Of a stretch of 21,865 bases of DNA, positions 1-6,907 are shown piece after piece. The notes below the pieces were generated by a model, which did not search any database, was not told where the DNA came from, and was given only the letters and a program-made list of their open reading frames with translations. Location of the stretch: NCBI GenBank assembly GCA_030615555.1, contig JAUWZB010000003.1:1-21865 (forward strand), written 5' to 3'. The translations under genes and the position numbers were made by a program. This DNA is from Dehalococcoidales bacterium. GTDB taxonomy: Bacteria; Chloroflexota; Dehalococcoidia; E44-bin15. Position 1 is the first letter of the stretch; each line of letters begins with the position of its first letter.

Positions 1-204
1 TCTTCTGCCCGGGCCACGCCACTTGGAGGGCATGGTCATCACATTCACCCGCGCCACCTCAACCTGAAACGCCAGCTCCACAGCCTGCTTGATCTGCTCC
101 TTATTGGCATCCCGCGCCACCTCAAAGGTGTATTTGCCCCGCTTCTGAAGGGCGGTGCTCTTCTCCGTGATTATAGGGCGGCGCAATATTTCTAGAACCT
201 GCAT
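1..204 (-). CDS. rplW: Large ribosomal subunit protein uL23 (L23), 3'-truncated by window edge
   Basis: The ATG at 204 follows AAGGAC at a good distance and lies 9 nt after the rplD stop. The 68 codons visible read as the start of L23: MQVLEILRRPIITEKS, then KYTFEV and the NKxQIKxAVE helix, and VNVMTM near the cut. L23 binds 23S rRNA at the polypeptide exit and is a docking site for trigger factor and SRP. The gene leaves the window at base 1 still in frame, so the C-terminal third or so is missing. It is downstream of rplD in the usual S10 order and must share the same transcript. Identification is firm on N-terminal motifs and position. Confidence 0.95.
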   Translation of the reverse strand, partial: MQVLEILRRPIITEKSTALQKRGKYTFEVARDANKEQIKQAVELAFQVEVARVNVMTMPSKWRGPGRR

Positions 205-213
205 TTTTCGTCC

Positions 214-864
214 TTATGTCTTTACCAGCTTCCCTGGCTGCGGCGTCCCCATCTCCTCCACCCGCTGCACCGCCGCCACGGTGAGCAACAATATCCGGTG
301 GGAAAGGAGATCGACGACATTGAGCAGGTTGGCGGGCAATGTCTTCGTCCTCTCCAGGTTGCGCGCCGATTTATACACATTGGGATCGGGCTCAGCGGTA
401 ACAACAAGGGCCGAGGAGCCCACTCCCAATGCCGCCAGGATGCGAGCCATCTCCTTTGTCTTGGGCTCGCTCAACGCGAGCTCATCTACCACGACCATTT
501 CACCATCGGCCACCTTTGCCGAGAGGATGCACCTCAGGGCGAGATGGCGCATCTTCTTGGGCATCGCCTGACGATAGCTCCTGGGGTGAGGACCGAAGGC
601 CACGCCGCCACCTCTGAGCAGCGGTGACCTTGCACTCCCCCGCCTCGCTCGTCCCGTTCCCTTCTGGCGGAAGGGCTTTCGCCCACCACCAGAAACCTGT
701 GCCCGGGTCTTGGTGCTCGCCGTGCCCTGACGGGCATTAGCCAGCTGCCTCACCAGGGCTTGATGCACCACCGCCTGGTTCAGGGATACCCCAAAAACCT
801 CATCCTTCAGTTCGATGTGGTCGACAACCTCTCCCAGAATATTATGAACAGGAACCTGCACCAC
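214..864 (-). CDS. rplD: Large ribosomal subunit protein uL4 (L4)
   Basis: 216 residues, normal for L4, which contacts domain I of 23S rRNA and lines the exit tunnel. The tunnel loop is visible as GTASTKTRAQVSGGGRKPFR, followed by KGTGRARRGS. The open frame runs up to 903, but homology starts at VQVPVHNILGE, so I place the start at the GTG at 864 (a second GTG follows at 861). GAGGAG lies 7 nt upstream, inside the last codons of the ABC ATPase gene, whose stop ends at 866. The two genes are therefore translationally coupled. The upstream neighbour is not rplC, as would be normal, but an ABC transporter pair. Confidence 0.93.
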   Translation of the reverse strand: MVQVPVHNILGEVVDHIELKDEVFGVSLNQAVVHQALVRQLANARQGTASTKTRAQVSGGGRKPFRQKGTGRARRGSARSPLLRGGGVAFGPHPRSYRQAMPKKMRHLALRCILSAKVADGEMVVVDELALSEPKTKEMARILAALGVGSSALVVTAEPDPNVYKSARNLERTKTLPANLLNVVDLLSHRILLLTVAAVQRVEEMGTPQPGKLVKT

Positions 865-865
865 T

Positions 866-1588
866 TTAATACTCCTCAGCGGGGACATCGGATAGCCTGC
901 CATCCATCAAATAGAACACCCTTTCGGCAGTTTCGGCGATGCGGCGATCGTGGGTCACAATAATAAAGGTTTTCCCGCGCTCCTTGTTTAGCCACCGCAT
1001 CAGCTCGATAATCTCAGCGCCAGTTTTGACATCCAGATTGCCGGTGGGCTCATCTGCAAGGATCACGCTGGGATTTAGGATCAGGGCGCGGGCGATGGTC
1101 ACCCGCTGCTGCTCGCCACCGGAGAGCTCTCCAGGCTTGTGATGCATGCGGTCCTTAAGGCCCACGATCTCCAAGAGCCGCACCGCCCTCTTCTTATACC
1201 GTTTGTTCGCCCTTATTGGTAACACGGGCATGAGCACGTTTTGCAGGGCGTTCAGGGTTGGCACCAGATAATAGGTCTGGAAAATGAAGCCCAGCTTCTC
1301 ACGGCGGATTTTGTAAAGCCTCCGCTCAGGAACCTTGCTCGTTTCCACACGGTCGATAAATACCCGTCCGCTGGTGGGGCGATCCAGAGCACCGAGCATA
1401 TTGAGCAGGGTGGTCTTGCCGCTTCCCGATGGTCCCAGCACAGCAACAAATTCCCCTCTTCTGACCCTGAGGTTCACCCCTTTGAGCGCAGCTACCCTGG
1501 TGGCTCCCTTACCATAGATTTTAGTTAGCTTTTGGGTAACTACGATGCTTTTCCGTTGGTCCTCAGACCCAGTTTGATGCTCACTCAT
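866..1588 (-). CDS. ABC transporter ATP-binding protein, LolD/MacB type
   Basis: A 240-residue ATPase of the class that drives FtsX/MacB permeases. It shows Walker A GPSGSGKTT (about residues 52-60), a Q-loop (FIFQTYYLVP), the signature LSGGEQQR, Walker B VILADEPTGNLD and the H-loop IIVTHD. The LADEPTGNLD form with FQ.YYLVP is typical of the LolD/MacB subfamily. These proteins use ATP for mechanotransmission, such as lipoprotein or peptide extrusion or cell-wall hydrolase control, rather than classical solute import. I chose the ATG at 1588 because AGGTGAG precedes it; a GTG at 1597 is also in frame. The permease gene ends at 1598 just upstream, and rplD starts 1 nt after this stop. Its substrate cannot be told. 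Its position inside the ribosomal operon is very unusual. Confidence 0.92.
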   Translation of the reverse strand: MSEHQTGSEDQRKSIVVTQKLTKIYGKGATRVAALKGVNLRVRRGEFVAVLGPSGSGKTTLLNMLGALDRPTSGRVFIDRVETSKVPERRLYKIRREKLGFIFQTYYLVPTLNALQNVLMPVLPIRANKRYKKRAVRLLEIVGLKDRMHHKPGELSGGEQQRVTIARALILNPSVILADEPTGNLDVKTGAEIIELMRWLNKERGKTFIIVTHDRRIAETAERVFYLMDGRLSDVPAEEY

Positions 1589-1597
1589 GTCGCTCAC

Positions 1598-2791
1598 CTA
1601 TACGGCTCTCATACTTTCTATAGGGCTTACCCGCGCCGCCCGCAATGCAGGGTAGAGCCCCCCCACCACCCCTACAAGTATCCCGAAGGCGGCAATGATA
1701 AGTATCAACCTCCATGTAACAGCAGCGATATCCATTCTAATGTAGGCATCGATGCCCTGCCCTGCGCCATATCCAATGGCAAGACCAAGAGCAGCGCCCA
1801 GCAGGCCAATGGTGATCGATTGAATCACCACCGAGCCGATGATATTCCTATTTGACCAGCCCGATGCCTTGAGGATGCCGAACTCCTTCGTCCTCTCGAT
1901 CACCGAGATAAGCATAACGATGAATATGGAGACCCCACCAGCGATCGCCGCAACCAGGGAAACGACCCACAGGAAGCTCTCGAAGGTACCCATCATTTCT
2001 CCGAAGCTCTCCAGCATTTCTTTGGCCACAGTCGTGCTGACCGGAACTTCTCTATTCTCAAACATCGTTTCTATTTCTGTTGCGATGTCGCTTACGTATT
2101 CCCTACTGGTAGCCTCGACTGCAATGAAATTTGCCTCACCCGCGGCGATGTACGGAGTCAGTCTCCTCGCGGTGTCTATGTCGGTATAGATGCTAAAATC
2201 GTACATGGTGTTACCGGTCTCGAATATGCCTACCACGGTGAGTGTGAGAGTAGCGTTACCGCCGCCCAATACAGTCATCTCCATGGTGCCGCCGACTTTA
2301 GCGTAGTCCCCTCCCCTGGCAGCTGTGGCGGCCAAGGTACCGAGTATGACCTCATTCTCACTGGCTGTCGTCAAGGGTTCGCCCTCAATGATATTGCCCG
2401 GCGCGACTGGACTGTCCTCCTCGATCTCGCGCCCCAAATCCACACCCCCCATGAGTGTACCCATAGGGTCGCCAAAGGCGTAATCTTCAGTGGGGACGAA
2501 TACCGTCACCTGCGGGTGCACGTTATCCACGTTTTCTATCGTCTCTATCTCATCTGCATATGAAATCGGTAAGCCTATGGGGCTGGGTATCATAAACCCC
2601 AGGGGTGCGGCCTTGGGGTAAACAGCGATACCCCCTGCCAGTTCATCCATCATCTCGCCCATTTGCTGGTTCATGCCCTCGGAGATACTGAGCAACACCG
2701 TCATCAGCGCGATGCCCAAGGCAGCCCCGAGGATGGCAAAAATGGCGATCCCCTTTCTTCTGAAGGCGTTAAAAATGGCGAATCTAAACAG
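1598..2791 (-). CDS. ABC transporter permease, FtsX/MacB family
   Basis: About 397 residues with the MacB/FtsX layout: an N-terminal membrane segment (AIFNAFRRKGIAIFAILGA), an extracytoplasmic MacB-like domain of about 220 residues, and three C-terminal membrane segments with the FtsX motif VIERTKEFGILKASG, ending PALRAARVSPIESMRAV. The frame is open to 2887 but enters rplC. The family-typical start (LFRFAIFNAF) falls on a CTG at 2791 placed 6 nt after AGGAGG, overlapping the rplC stop by 8 nt. In-frame ATGs at 2836 and 2887 would add residues that look like shadow translation of rplC. It partners the ATPase next to it. FtsX, MacB and LolC/E families all share this fold, so the substrate is open. 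Confidence 0.9.
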   Translation of the reverse strand: MFRFAIFNAFRRKGIAIFAILGAALGIALMTVLLSISEGMNQQMGEMMDELAGGIAVYPKAAPLGFMIPSPIGLPISYADEIETIENVDNVHPQVTVFVPTEDYAFGDPMGTLMGGVDLGREIEEDSPVAPGNIIEGEPLTTASENEVILGTLAATAARGGDYAKVGGTMEMTVLGGGNATLTLTVVGIFETGNTMYDFSIYTDIDTARRLTPYIAAGEANFIAVEATSREYVSDIATEIETMFENREVPVSTTVAKEMLESFGEMMGTFESFLWVVSLVAAIAGGVSIFIVMLISVIERTKEFGILKASGWSNRNIIGSVVIQSITIGLLGAALGLAIGYGAGQGIDAYIRMDIAAVTWRLILIIAAFGILVGVVGGLYPALRAARVSPIESMRAV

Positions 2792-3419
2792 GATTTTCCT
2801 CCTGGCCAGTCGATTTCCTGATGGTGACGAGCCCATTTCTGGCACCGGGCACTGCCCCGCGAACCAGGAGCAGGTTGCGCTCCGCATCCGCCTCGACCAC
2901 CTTGAGGTGACGCACCGTCACCCGCTCATTCCCCATATGACCCGCCATCCGCATCCCCTTGAGTACCCTCCCCGGGGTGGTGGTCGCCCCTATAGAGCCC
3001 GGAGCGCGATGGCGGTCGGATTGACCGTGGGTCTTGGGGCCGCCAGCGAAGTGGTGGCGCTTCACCACCCCGGCAAAGCCTTTCCCCTTGGAGATACCGG
3101 TGACATCGACAAGATCGCCAGGCTTGAAGATGCTCACATCCACCACCTGCCCCACCTGGATGGAGGCGATATCCGATGCCGCAAACTCCCTGAGATGCTT
3201 AAGCATGCCCAGCTTCTTGAGATGCCCCTTCTCCGGGGAGTTGAGGCGCTTCGCCTCGCCAAAGCCAAGCTGAATGGCATCATAGCCCTCTTTTTCCGCC
3301 CGTTTAATCTGGGTCACGAAGCAGGGCCCGGCCTCGATGGCGGTAACCGGCGCCACCGTGCTATCCTTCCCAAAAACCTGGGTCATCCCGATCTTTCGCC
3401 CGATAATTCCTTCGATCAT
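2784..3419 (-). CDS. rplC: Large ribosomal subunit protein uL3 (L3)
   Basis: 211 residues, normal length. It begins MIEGIIGRKIGMTQVF, a canonical L3 start, and has the conserved central loop around FAGVVKRHHFAGGPKTHGQS and GSIGATTTPGRVLKGMRMAG. L3 is a primary assembly protein of the 50S subunit and reaches toward the peptidyl-transferase centre. The ATG at 3419 lies 13 nt after the rpsJ stop. The C-terminal tail (RKSTGQEENPV) looks a little longer than usual, and its codons contain the AGGAGG that probably serves the downstream permease, which starts before this gene stops. The next gene should normally be rplD; here it is an ABC permease. Confidence 0.96.
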   Translation of the reverse strand: MIEGIIGRKIGMTQVFGKDSTVAPVTAIEAGPCFVTQIKRAEKEGYDAIQLGFGEAKRLNSPEKGHLKKLGMLKHLREFAASDIASIQVGQVVDVSIFKPGDLVDVTGISKGKGFAGVVKRHHFAGGPKTHGQSDRHRAPGSIGATTTPGRVLKGMRMAGHMGNERVTVRHLKVVEADAERNLLLVRGAVPGARNGLVTIRKSTGQEENPV

Positions 3420-3432
3420 TTTTTTCGAACTT

Positions 3433-3741
3433 CTAAAGCTTGATCTCTATATCAACCCCTGCCGGTAAATCCAGCCGCGTCAGGACATCGATAGTCCTGG
3501 AGGAGGGCTCCAGGATATCGATCAGACGCTTGTGGGTGCGAATCTCAAACTGCTCCCTGGAGTCCTTGTCCACATGGGGGGAGCGGATGACACAGAACTT
3601 CTTAATGCGCGTGGGCAAGGGGACTGGTCCCACCACCTTAGCCCCGGTCTGCTCCGCGGCCTCCACGATCTGCCCTGCCGATTGATCCAATATCCGATGA
3701 TCGAAGGCCCTGAGTTTTATGCGAATCTTCTGCTTAGGCAT
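3433..3741 (-). CDS. rpsJ: Small ribosomal subunit protein uS10 (S10)
   Basis: 102 residues, the family's standard length. It starts MPKQKIRIKLRAFDHRILDQSA and contains the GPVPLPTRIKKFCVIRSPHVDKDSREQFE block (seen in two adjoining motifs), both diagnostic of S10. S10 is a 30S head protein and is also NusE, a transcription antitermination partner of NusB/NusG. The start ATG overlaps the fusA stop by one base (TGATG), indicating coupled translation. No tuf gene separates fusA and rpsJ, unlike in E. coli. Confidence 0.97.
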   Translation of the reverse strand: MPKQKIRIKLRAFDHRILDQSAGQIVEAAEQTGAKVVGPVPLPTRIKKFCVIRSPHVDKDSREQFEIRTHKRLIDILEPSSRTIDVLTRLDLPAGVDIEIKL

Positions 3742-5822
3742 CAGGCCACCCCCCCCACTTTGACAATAAGCTGCTCCGCTAAATTTTGGGGCAGCTCCTC
3801 ATAGCGATGAAACTCCATAACGTAGGTTGCCCTCCCCTGGCTCAGCGACCTGAGGTCAGTAGCATAGCCGAAGGTCTCGGCGAGGGGAATAAAGCAGCGG
3901 ATTATCTTTGTGGCACCACGACTGTCAATGCTCGCGACCTGACCCCGCCTTGAGTTGAGGTCTCCAAGGATGTCACCCATGAATTCTTCAGGGGTGACGA
4001 CCTCCATCTTCATGACGGGCTCAAGGAGGATGGGCTTGGCTCTCCTCACCCCATCCTTCAGCGCCATGGAGCCGGCAATCCTGAAGGCTATATCAGAGGA
4101 ATCAACCTCATGAAAGCTCCCATCATAGAGGGTGGCTTTAATATCTACCAGAGGGTAGCCCGCCAAAACACCACTCTCCATAGCCTCCCTGACACCGCTC
4201 TCCACATAGGGGATGTATCGCTTGGGGATAATAGCACCTTTAATTTCGTTCACAAACTCAAAGCCACTCCCCCGCCCCCCAGGCTGAAGCTCGATCCAGA
4301 CATGTCCATATTGCCCCCTGCCCCCAGTCTGTTTGATGAACCTCCCCTCAACCTTTACCGGCACGGTGATGGTCTCTCTATAGGCAACCCGGGGCTTGCC
4401 CACATTTGCCCCCACCTGGAACTCACGGAGTAACCGGTCCACGATGACCTCAAGGTGGAGCTCGCCCATCCCTGAGATGATCGTTTGCCCCATTTCCTCA
4501 TCGTAATAGGCGATGAAGGTGGGGTCCTCCTGGGCCAATTTCGTCAGGGCATCATCCAGTCGATCCTGATCGGCCCGTGACTTGGGCTCGATGGTCACCG
4601 AGAGCACCGGCTGGGGGAAGCGAATCGCCTCCAGCACGATGGGCGCACCGGGGTGACACAGCGTATCGCCAGTGAAGGTGTCTTTCAAGCCCAGGGCGGC
4701 AGCGATGTCGCCTGCCTCAACCCGCCTGATCTCCTCACGACGATTGGCATGCATCTGAAGCAGTCGCCCGATCCTTTCCCGACGCTCCCTTCTGGAGTTA
4801 TAGACCTGAGCCCCGGCCTCTACCTTCCCGGAATAAACCCTGAAATAGACCAGCCTGCCAATAAAGGGGTCGGAGACTATCTTAAAGGCCAGGGCGGAGA
4901 AGGGAGCGCCATCGGTGGGGGAACGCTGAAGCTCTTTGCCACTCTTGGGATCGATGCCCACCACCGGTGGCACATTAATAGGTGAGGGAAGGTAGAAAAT
5001 AATGGCGTCCAGCATGGGCTGGATCCCCTTATTCCGCAGGGCACTGCCACAAAGAACGGGCACCACTCGATTTGCTATGGTAGCCCGTCTGAGAGCCTCT
5101 TTAATAGCTGAAGCATTGATGGTACCCCCCTCTAAATAGAGAGCCATCAACCGATCATCGCTTTCGGCAAGCCTCTCGATCAGCTCCTCCCGATACCTAC
5201 TTGAGACCTCCTCATAATCATGAGGGATGTCTTTTGCCACGGGGCTTTCATTGGGGTCATCAGAGAAGACCCACATCCTTTCCGCTACTATATCGATAAC
5301 GCCCTCAAAGGAGCCCTCGGCTCCCAGGGGCAATTGTATGGGCAGGGCACTTGCGCCCAGCCTCTCCTTGATCATGTCCACGGTGCGATGGAAATCGGCA
5401 CCGATGCGGTCCATCTTGTTCACGAAGCAAATCCTAGGAACGCCATAGCGATCCGCCTGCCTCCAGACCGTCTCTGACTGGGGCTCAACACCAGCCACCG
5501 CATCGAAAACCACGATGCCCCCATCGAGAACCCGAAGGCTTCGCTCCACCTCAGCGGTGAAGTCCACATGCCCCGGGGTATCGATAATGTTGATGCGATG
5601 GTCCAGCCAATGGCAGGTAGTAGCGGCAGCGGTAATGGTGATCCCCCGCTCCCTTTCCTGCGCCATCCAGTCCATCACCGCCGTGCCATCATCCACATCG
5701 CCCAGCTTATAGGTGCGACCGGTATAGTAAAGGATCCTCTCGGTAAGCGTTGTTTTACCCGCATCGATATGGGCGATGATTCCAATATTCCTGATCCGCT
5801 CTAAAGGGAATGACCTGGGCAT
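3741..5822 (-). CDS. fusA: Elongation factor G
   Basis: 693 residues. This translational GTPase drives translocation of the ribosome. The G-domain is complete: G1 AHIDAGKTT at about residues 17-25, G2 RGITI, G3 DTPGHVDFT, G4 NKMDR and G5 GSAL. Domains II to V follow, including the domain IV segment GGRGQYGHVWIELQP and the domain V segment with FIPLAETFGYATDLRS. I chose the ATG at 5822 (MPRSFPLERIRNIGI aligns with the family start); a GTG at 5834 is also in frame and would overlap the rpsG stop. It sits between rpsG and rpsJ in one operon. I see no sign of the duplicated, diverged EF-G2 type. Confidence 0.96.
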   Translation of the reverse strand: MPRSFPLERIRNIGIIAHIDAGKTTLTERILYYTGRTYKLGDVDDGTAVMDWMAQERERGITITAAATTCHWLDHRINIIDTPGHVDFTAEVERSLRVLDGGIVVFDAVAGVEPQSETVWRQADRYGVPRICFVNKMDRIGADFHRTVDMIKERLGASALPIQLPLGAEGSFEGVIDIVAERMWVFSDDPNESPVAKDIPHDYEEVSSRYREELIERLAESDDRLMALYLEGGTINASAIKEALRRATIANRVVPVLCGSALRNKGIQPMLDAIIFYLPSPINVPPVVGIDPKSGKELQRSPTDGAPFSALAFKIVSDPFIGRLVYFRVYSGKVEAGAQVYNSRRERRERIGRLLQMHANRREEIRRVEAGDIAAALGLKDTFTGDTLCHPGAPIVLEAIRFPQPVLSVTIEPKSRADQDRLDDALTKLAQEDPTFIAYYDEEMGQTIISGMGELHLEVIVDRLLREFQVGANVGKPRVAYRETITVPVKVEGRFIKQTGGRGQYGHVWIELQPGGRGSGFEFVNEIKGAIIPKRYIPYVESGVREAMESGVLAGYPLVDIKATLYDGSFHEVDSSDIAFRIAGSMALKDGVRRAKPILLEPVMKMEVVTPEEFMGDILGDLNSRRGQVASIDSRGATKIIRCFIPLAETFGYATDLRSLSQGRATYVMEFHRYEELPQNLAEQLIVKVGGVA

Positions 5823-5827
5823 CTTCC

Positions 5828-6298
5828 TCACCACCGATAGTGAACAAAGGCCCGATTTGCCTCCGCCATCCTATGGGTATCATCGCGCTTTTTAATGGTG
5901 ACCCCCTGCCGCTGGGCAGCATCCAAGACCTCCGCCGCCAGCTTCTCCGCCATGGACTTACCCCCGCGGGCCTGCGCCGCTCTGATGAGCCAGCGTATGG
6001 CTAGGGCGAGGCCACGCCCCGTCCTCACCTCTACAGGCACCTGATAGGTGGCACCACCAACGCGACGCGGCTTGACCTCAAGAAGCGGGGTGGCATTTTT
6101 GATCGCCAGTTCCAAGGTAGCCACGGGGTCCCTTTTCACCTGCTCCGCAACGATATTGAGGGCCCCATAAACGATCCGCTCCGCGGTGCTCTTCTTTCCC
6201 CGGGTCATCACCTTATTGATCAGCCTGGCCACGGTTACATTCCGGTACCGCGGGTCAGGGGGTATCTCCCTTTTTGTGGCCCTTGCTCTTCTAGGCAT
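5828..6298 (-). CDS. rpsG: Small ribosomal subunit protein uS7 (S7)
   Basis: 156 residues, typical for S7, which nucleates the 30S head and binds the 3' domain of 16S rRNA. Conserved parts include MPRRARATKREIPPDPRY, KVMTRGKKSTAERIVYGAL, VKPRRVGGATYQVPVEV and the C-terminal MAEANRAFVHYRW. The open frame begins at 6379, but the ATG at 6298 has GGAGA 6 nt upstream and matches family starts. It begins 1 nt after the rpsL stop, so the two are coupled. In E. coli S7 represses its operon by binding the rpsL-rpsG spacer; here that spacer is too short for such a site. Confidence 0.97.
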   Translation of the reverse strand: MPRRARATKREIPPDPRYRNVTVARLINKVMTRGKKSTAERIVYGALNIVAEQVKRDPVATLELAIKNATPLLEVKPRRVGGATYQVPVEVRTGRGLALAIRWLIRAAQARGGKSMAEKLAAEVLDAAQRQGVTIKKRDDTHRMAEANRAFVHYRW

Positions 6299-6299
6299 T

Positions 6300-6728
6300 T
6301 TATTCTCCAATGGAGCGCTTGGGCTGCTTCGTCCCGTACTTGCTGCGGCCCTGCTGTCGATCTTCCACGCCCCCCGCATCCAAAGCGCCCCGAATAATGT
6401 GATACCTTACCCCGGGCAGATCCTTCACCCGACCCCCCCGAAGGAGAACCACCGAGTGCTCCTGAAGGCTATGTCCCTCGCCGGGGATATAGGCGGTCAC
6501 CTCCATCCCATTGGTGAGCCTGACACGCGCGACCTTGCGCAACGCGGAGTTAGGCTTCTTTGGGGTCACCGTCTTAACCTGAGTGCAGACACCTCGCCTC
6601 TGGGGGGAGCCCTCCCCCTGCACCATCCGCCCCTTTAGCGCATTGTAAGTATAATGCAGCGCCGGCGTCTTGGTCTTCTTTTCAGCCTTTGCGCGCCCCT
6701 TACGCACCAGTTGATTAACGGTAGGCAC
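6300..6728 (-). CDS. rpsL: Small ribosomal subunit protein uS12 (S12)
   Basis: 142 residues, longer than the 124 of E. coli because of extra residues near the N-terminus (around LHYTYNALKGRMVQGEGS). S12 sits at the decoding centre. Both fidelity segments are present, TPKKPNSALRK and GRVKDLPGVRYH, with lysines at the positions changed in streptomycin-resistant mutants, so the wild-type form. The start is GTG at 6728: GGAGG lies 5 nt upstream and the protein then begins MPTVNQLVRKGR, the family norm. A TTG at 6740 is in frame but overlaps the ribosome-binding site. It is the first gene of the operon, behind a strong promoter and a structured leader. Confidence 0.96.
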   Translation of the reverse strand: MPTVNQLVRKGRAKAEKKTKTPALHYTYNALKGRMVQGEGSPQRRGVCTQVKTVTPKKPNSALRKVARVRLTNGMEVTAYIPGEGHSLQEHSVVLLRGGRVKDLPGVRYHIIRGALDAGGVEDRQQGRSKYGTKQPKRSIGE

Positions 6729-6838
6729 ATATACCTCCAAATCATAATTAAAGGCCGAAAGCCTTAAAGCTGAGCTGCCTTACTGGCCCGGCCTTGCCGG
6801 CCTTTCGACCTCTGTCAGGCTAGCCTCTGGACACTAAC
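6729..6838 (-). promoter_or_regulatory. Structured 5' leader of the rpsL operon (candidate attenuator or r-protein binding leader)
   Basis: About 110 nt separate the predicted transcription start from the rpsL GTG. The leader RNA has several possible helices. One is a 5-bp hairpin, CCGGC-AAG-GCCGG (6788-6800). Another is GGUC with a GAAA tetraloop closed by GGCC (about 6799-6810). A third is an AAGGC/GCCUU hairpin near 6750-6765. There is also a 9-bp long-range helix between 6802-6810 and 6753-6761 that excludes the tetraloop hairpin. The palindrome AGGCTAGCCT lies at 6817-6826. Mutually exclusive folds fit regulation, but the mechanism and ligand are inference. Confidence 0.45.
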
Positions 6839-6856
6839 TTATTAATTTACCATTAT
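6828..6856 (+). promoter_or_regulatory. Candidate sigma-70-type promoter for tlyA
   Basis: TGGACA (6828-6833, 5 of 6 matches to the -35 consensus), a 17-bp spacer, then CATTAT (6851-6856, 4 of 6). The start would lie near 6863, giving a leader of about 45 nt. It physically overlaps the opposing rpsL promoter, so both could not be bound at once. Confidence 0.45.
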
Positions 6857-6872
6857 TTGATGACTGTGTCAA
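6844..6872 (-). promoter_or_regulatory. Sigma-70-type promoter of the rpsL ribosomal operon
   Basis: On the minus strand there is a perfect -35 box TTGACA (6867-6872), a 17-bp spacer and -10 TAAATT (6844-6849, 4 of 6 matches). Transcription would start near 6837. Its strength and position fit the only obvious promoter for the whole str/S10 block. Confidence 0.7.
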
Positions 6873-6907
6873 GCATATCTCCTTGACTATTATCCCAGGG
6901 GAGGTTT

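Noticed and set aside
155..627. Plus-strand open frames across rplD (138 and 109 codons)
   Set aside because: They lie fully antisense to rplD, have no family-like motifs and no good ribosome-binding sites.
2673..3443. Plus-strand frame of 256 codons antisense to rplC
   Set aside because: Long only because the opposite strand is G+C-rich coding sequence; His/Arg/Pro-rich composition typical of a shadow frame.
6817..6826. AGGCTAGCCT palindrome as an operator
   Set aside because: A single 10-bp palindrome near the expected transcription starts is too common to call a regulator site without a second copy; mentioned only as part of the leader.
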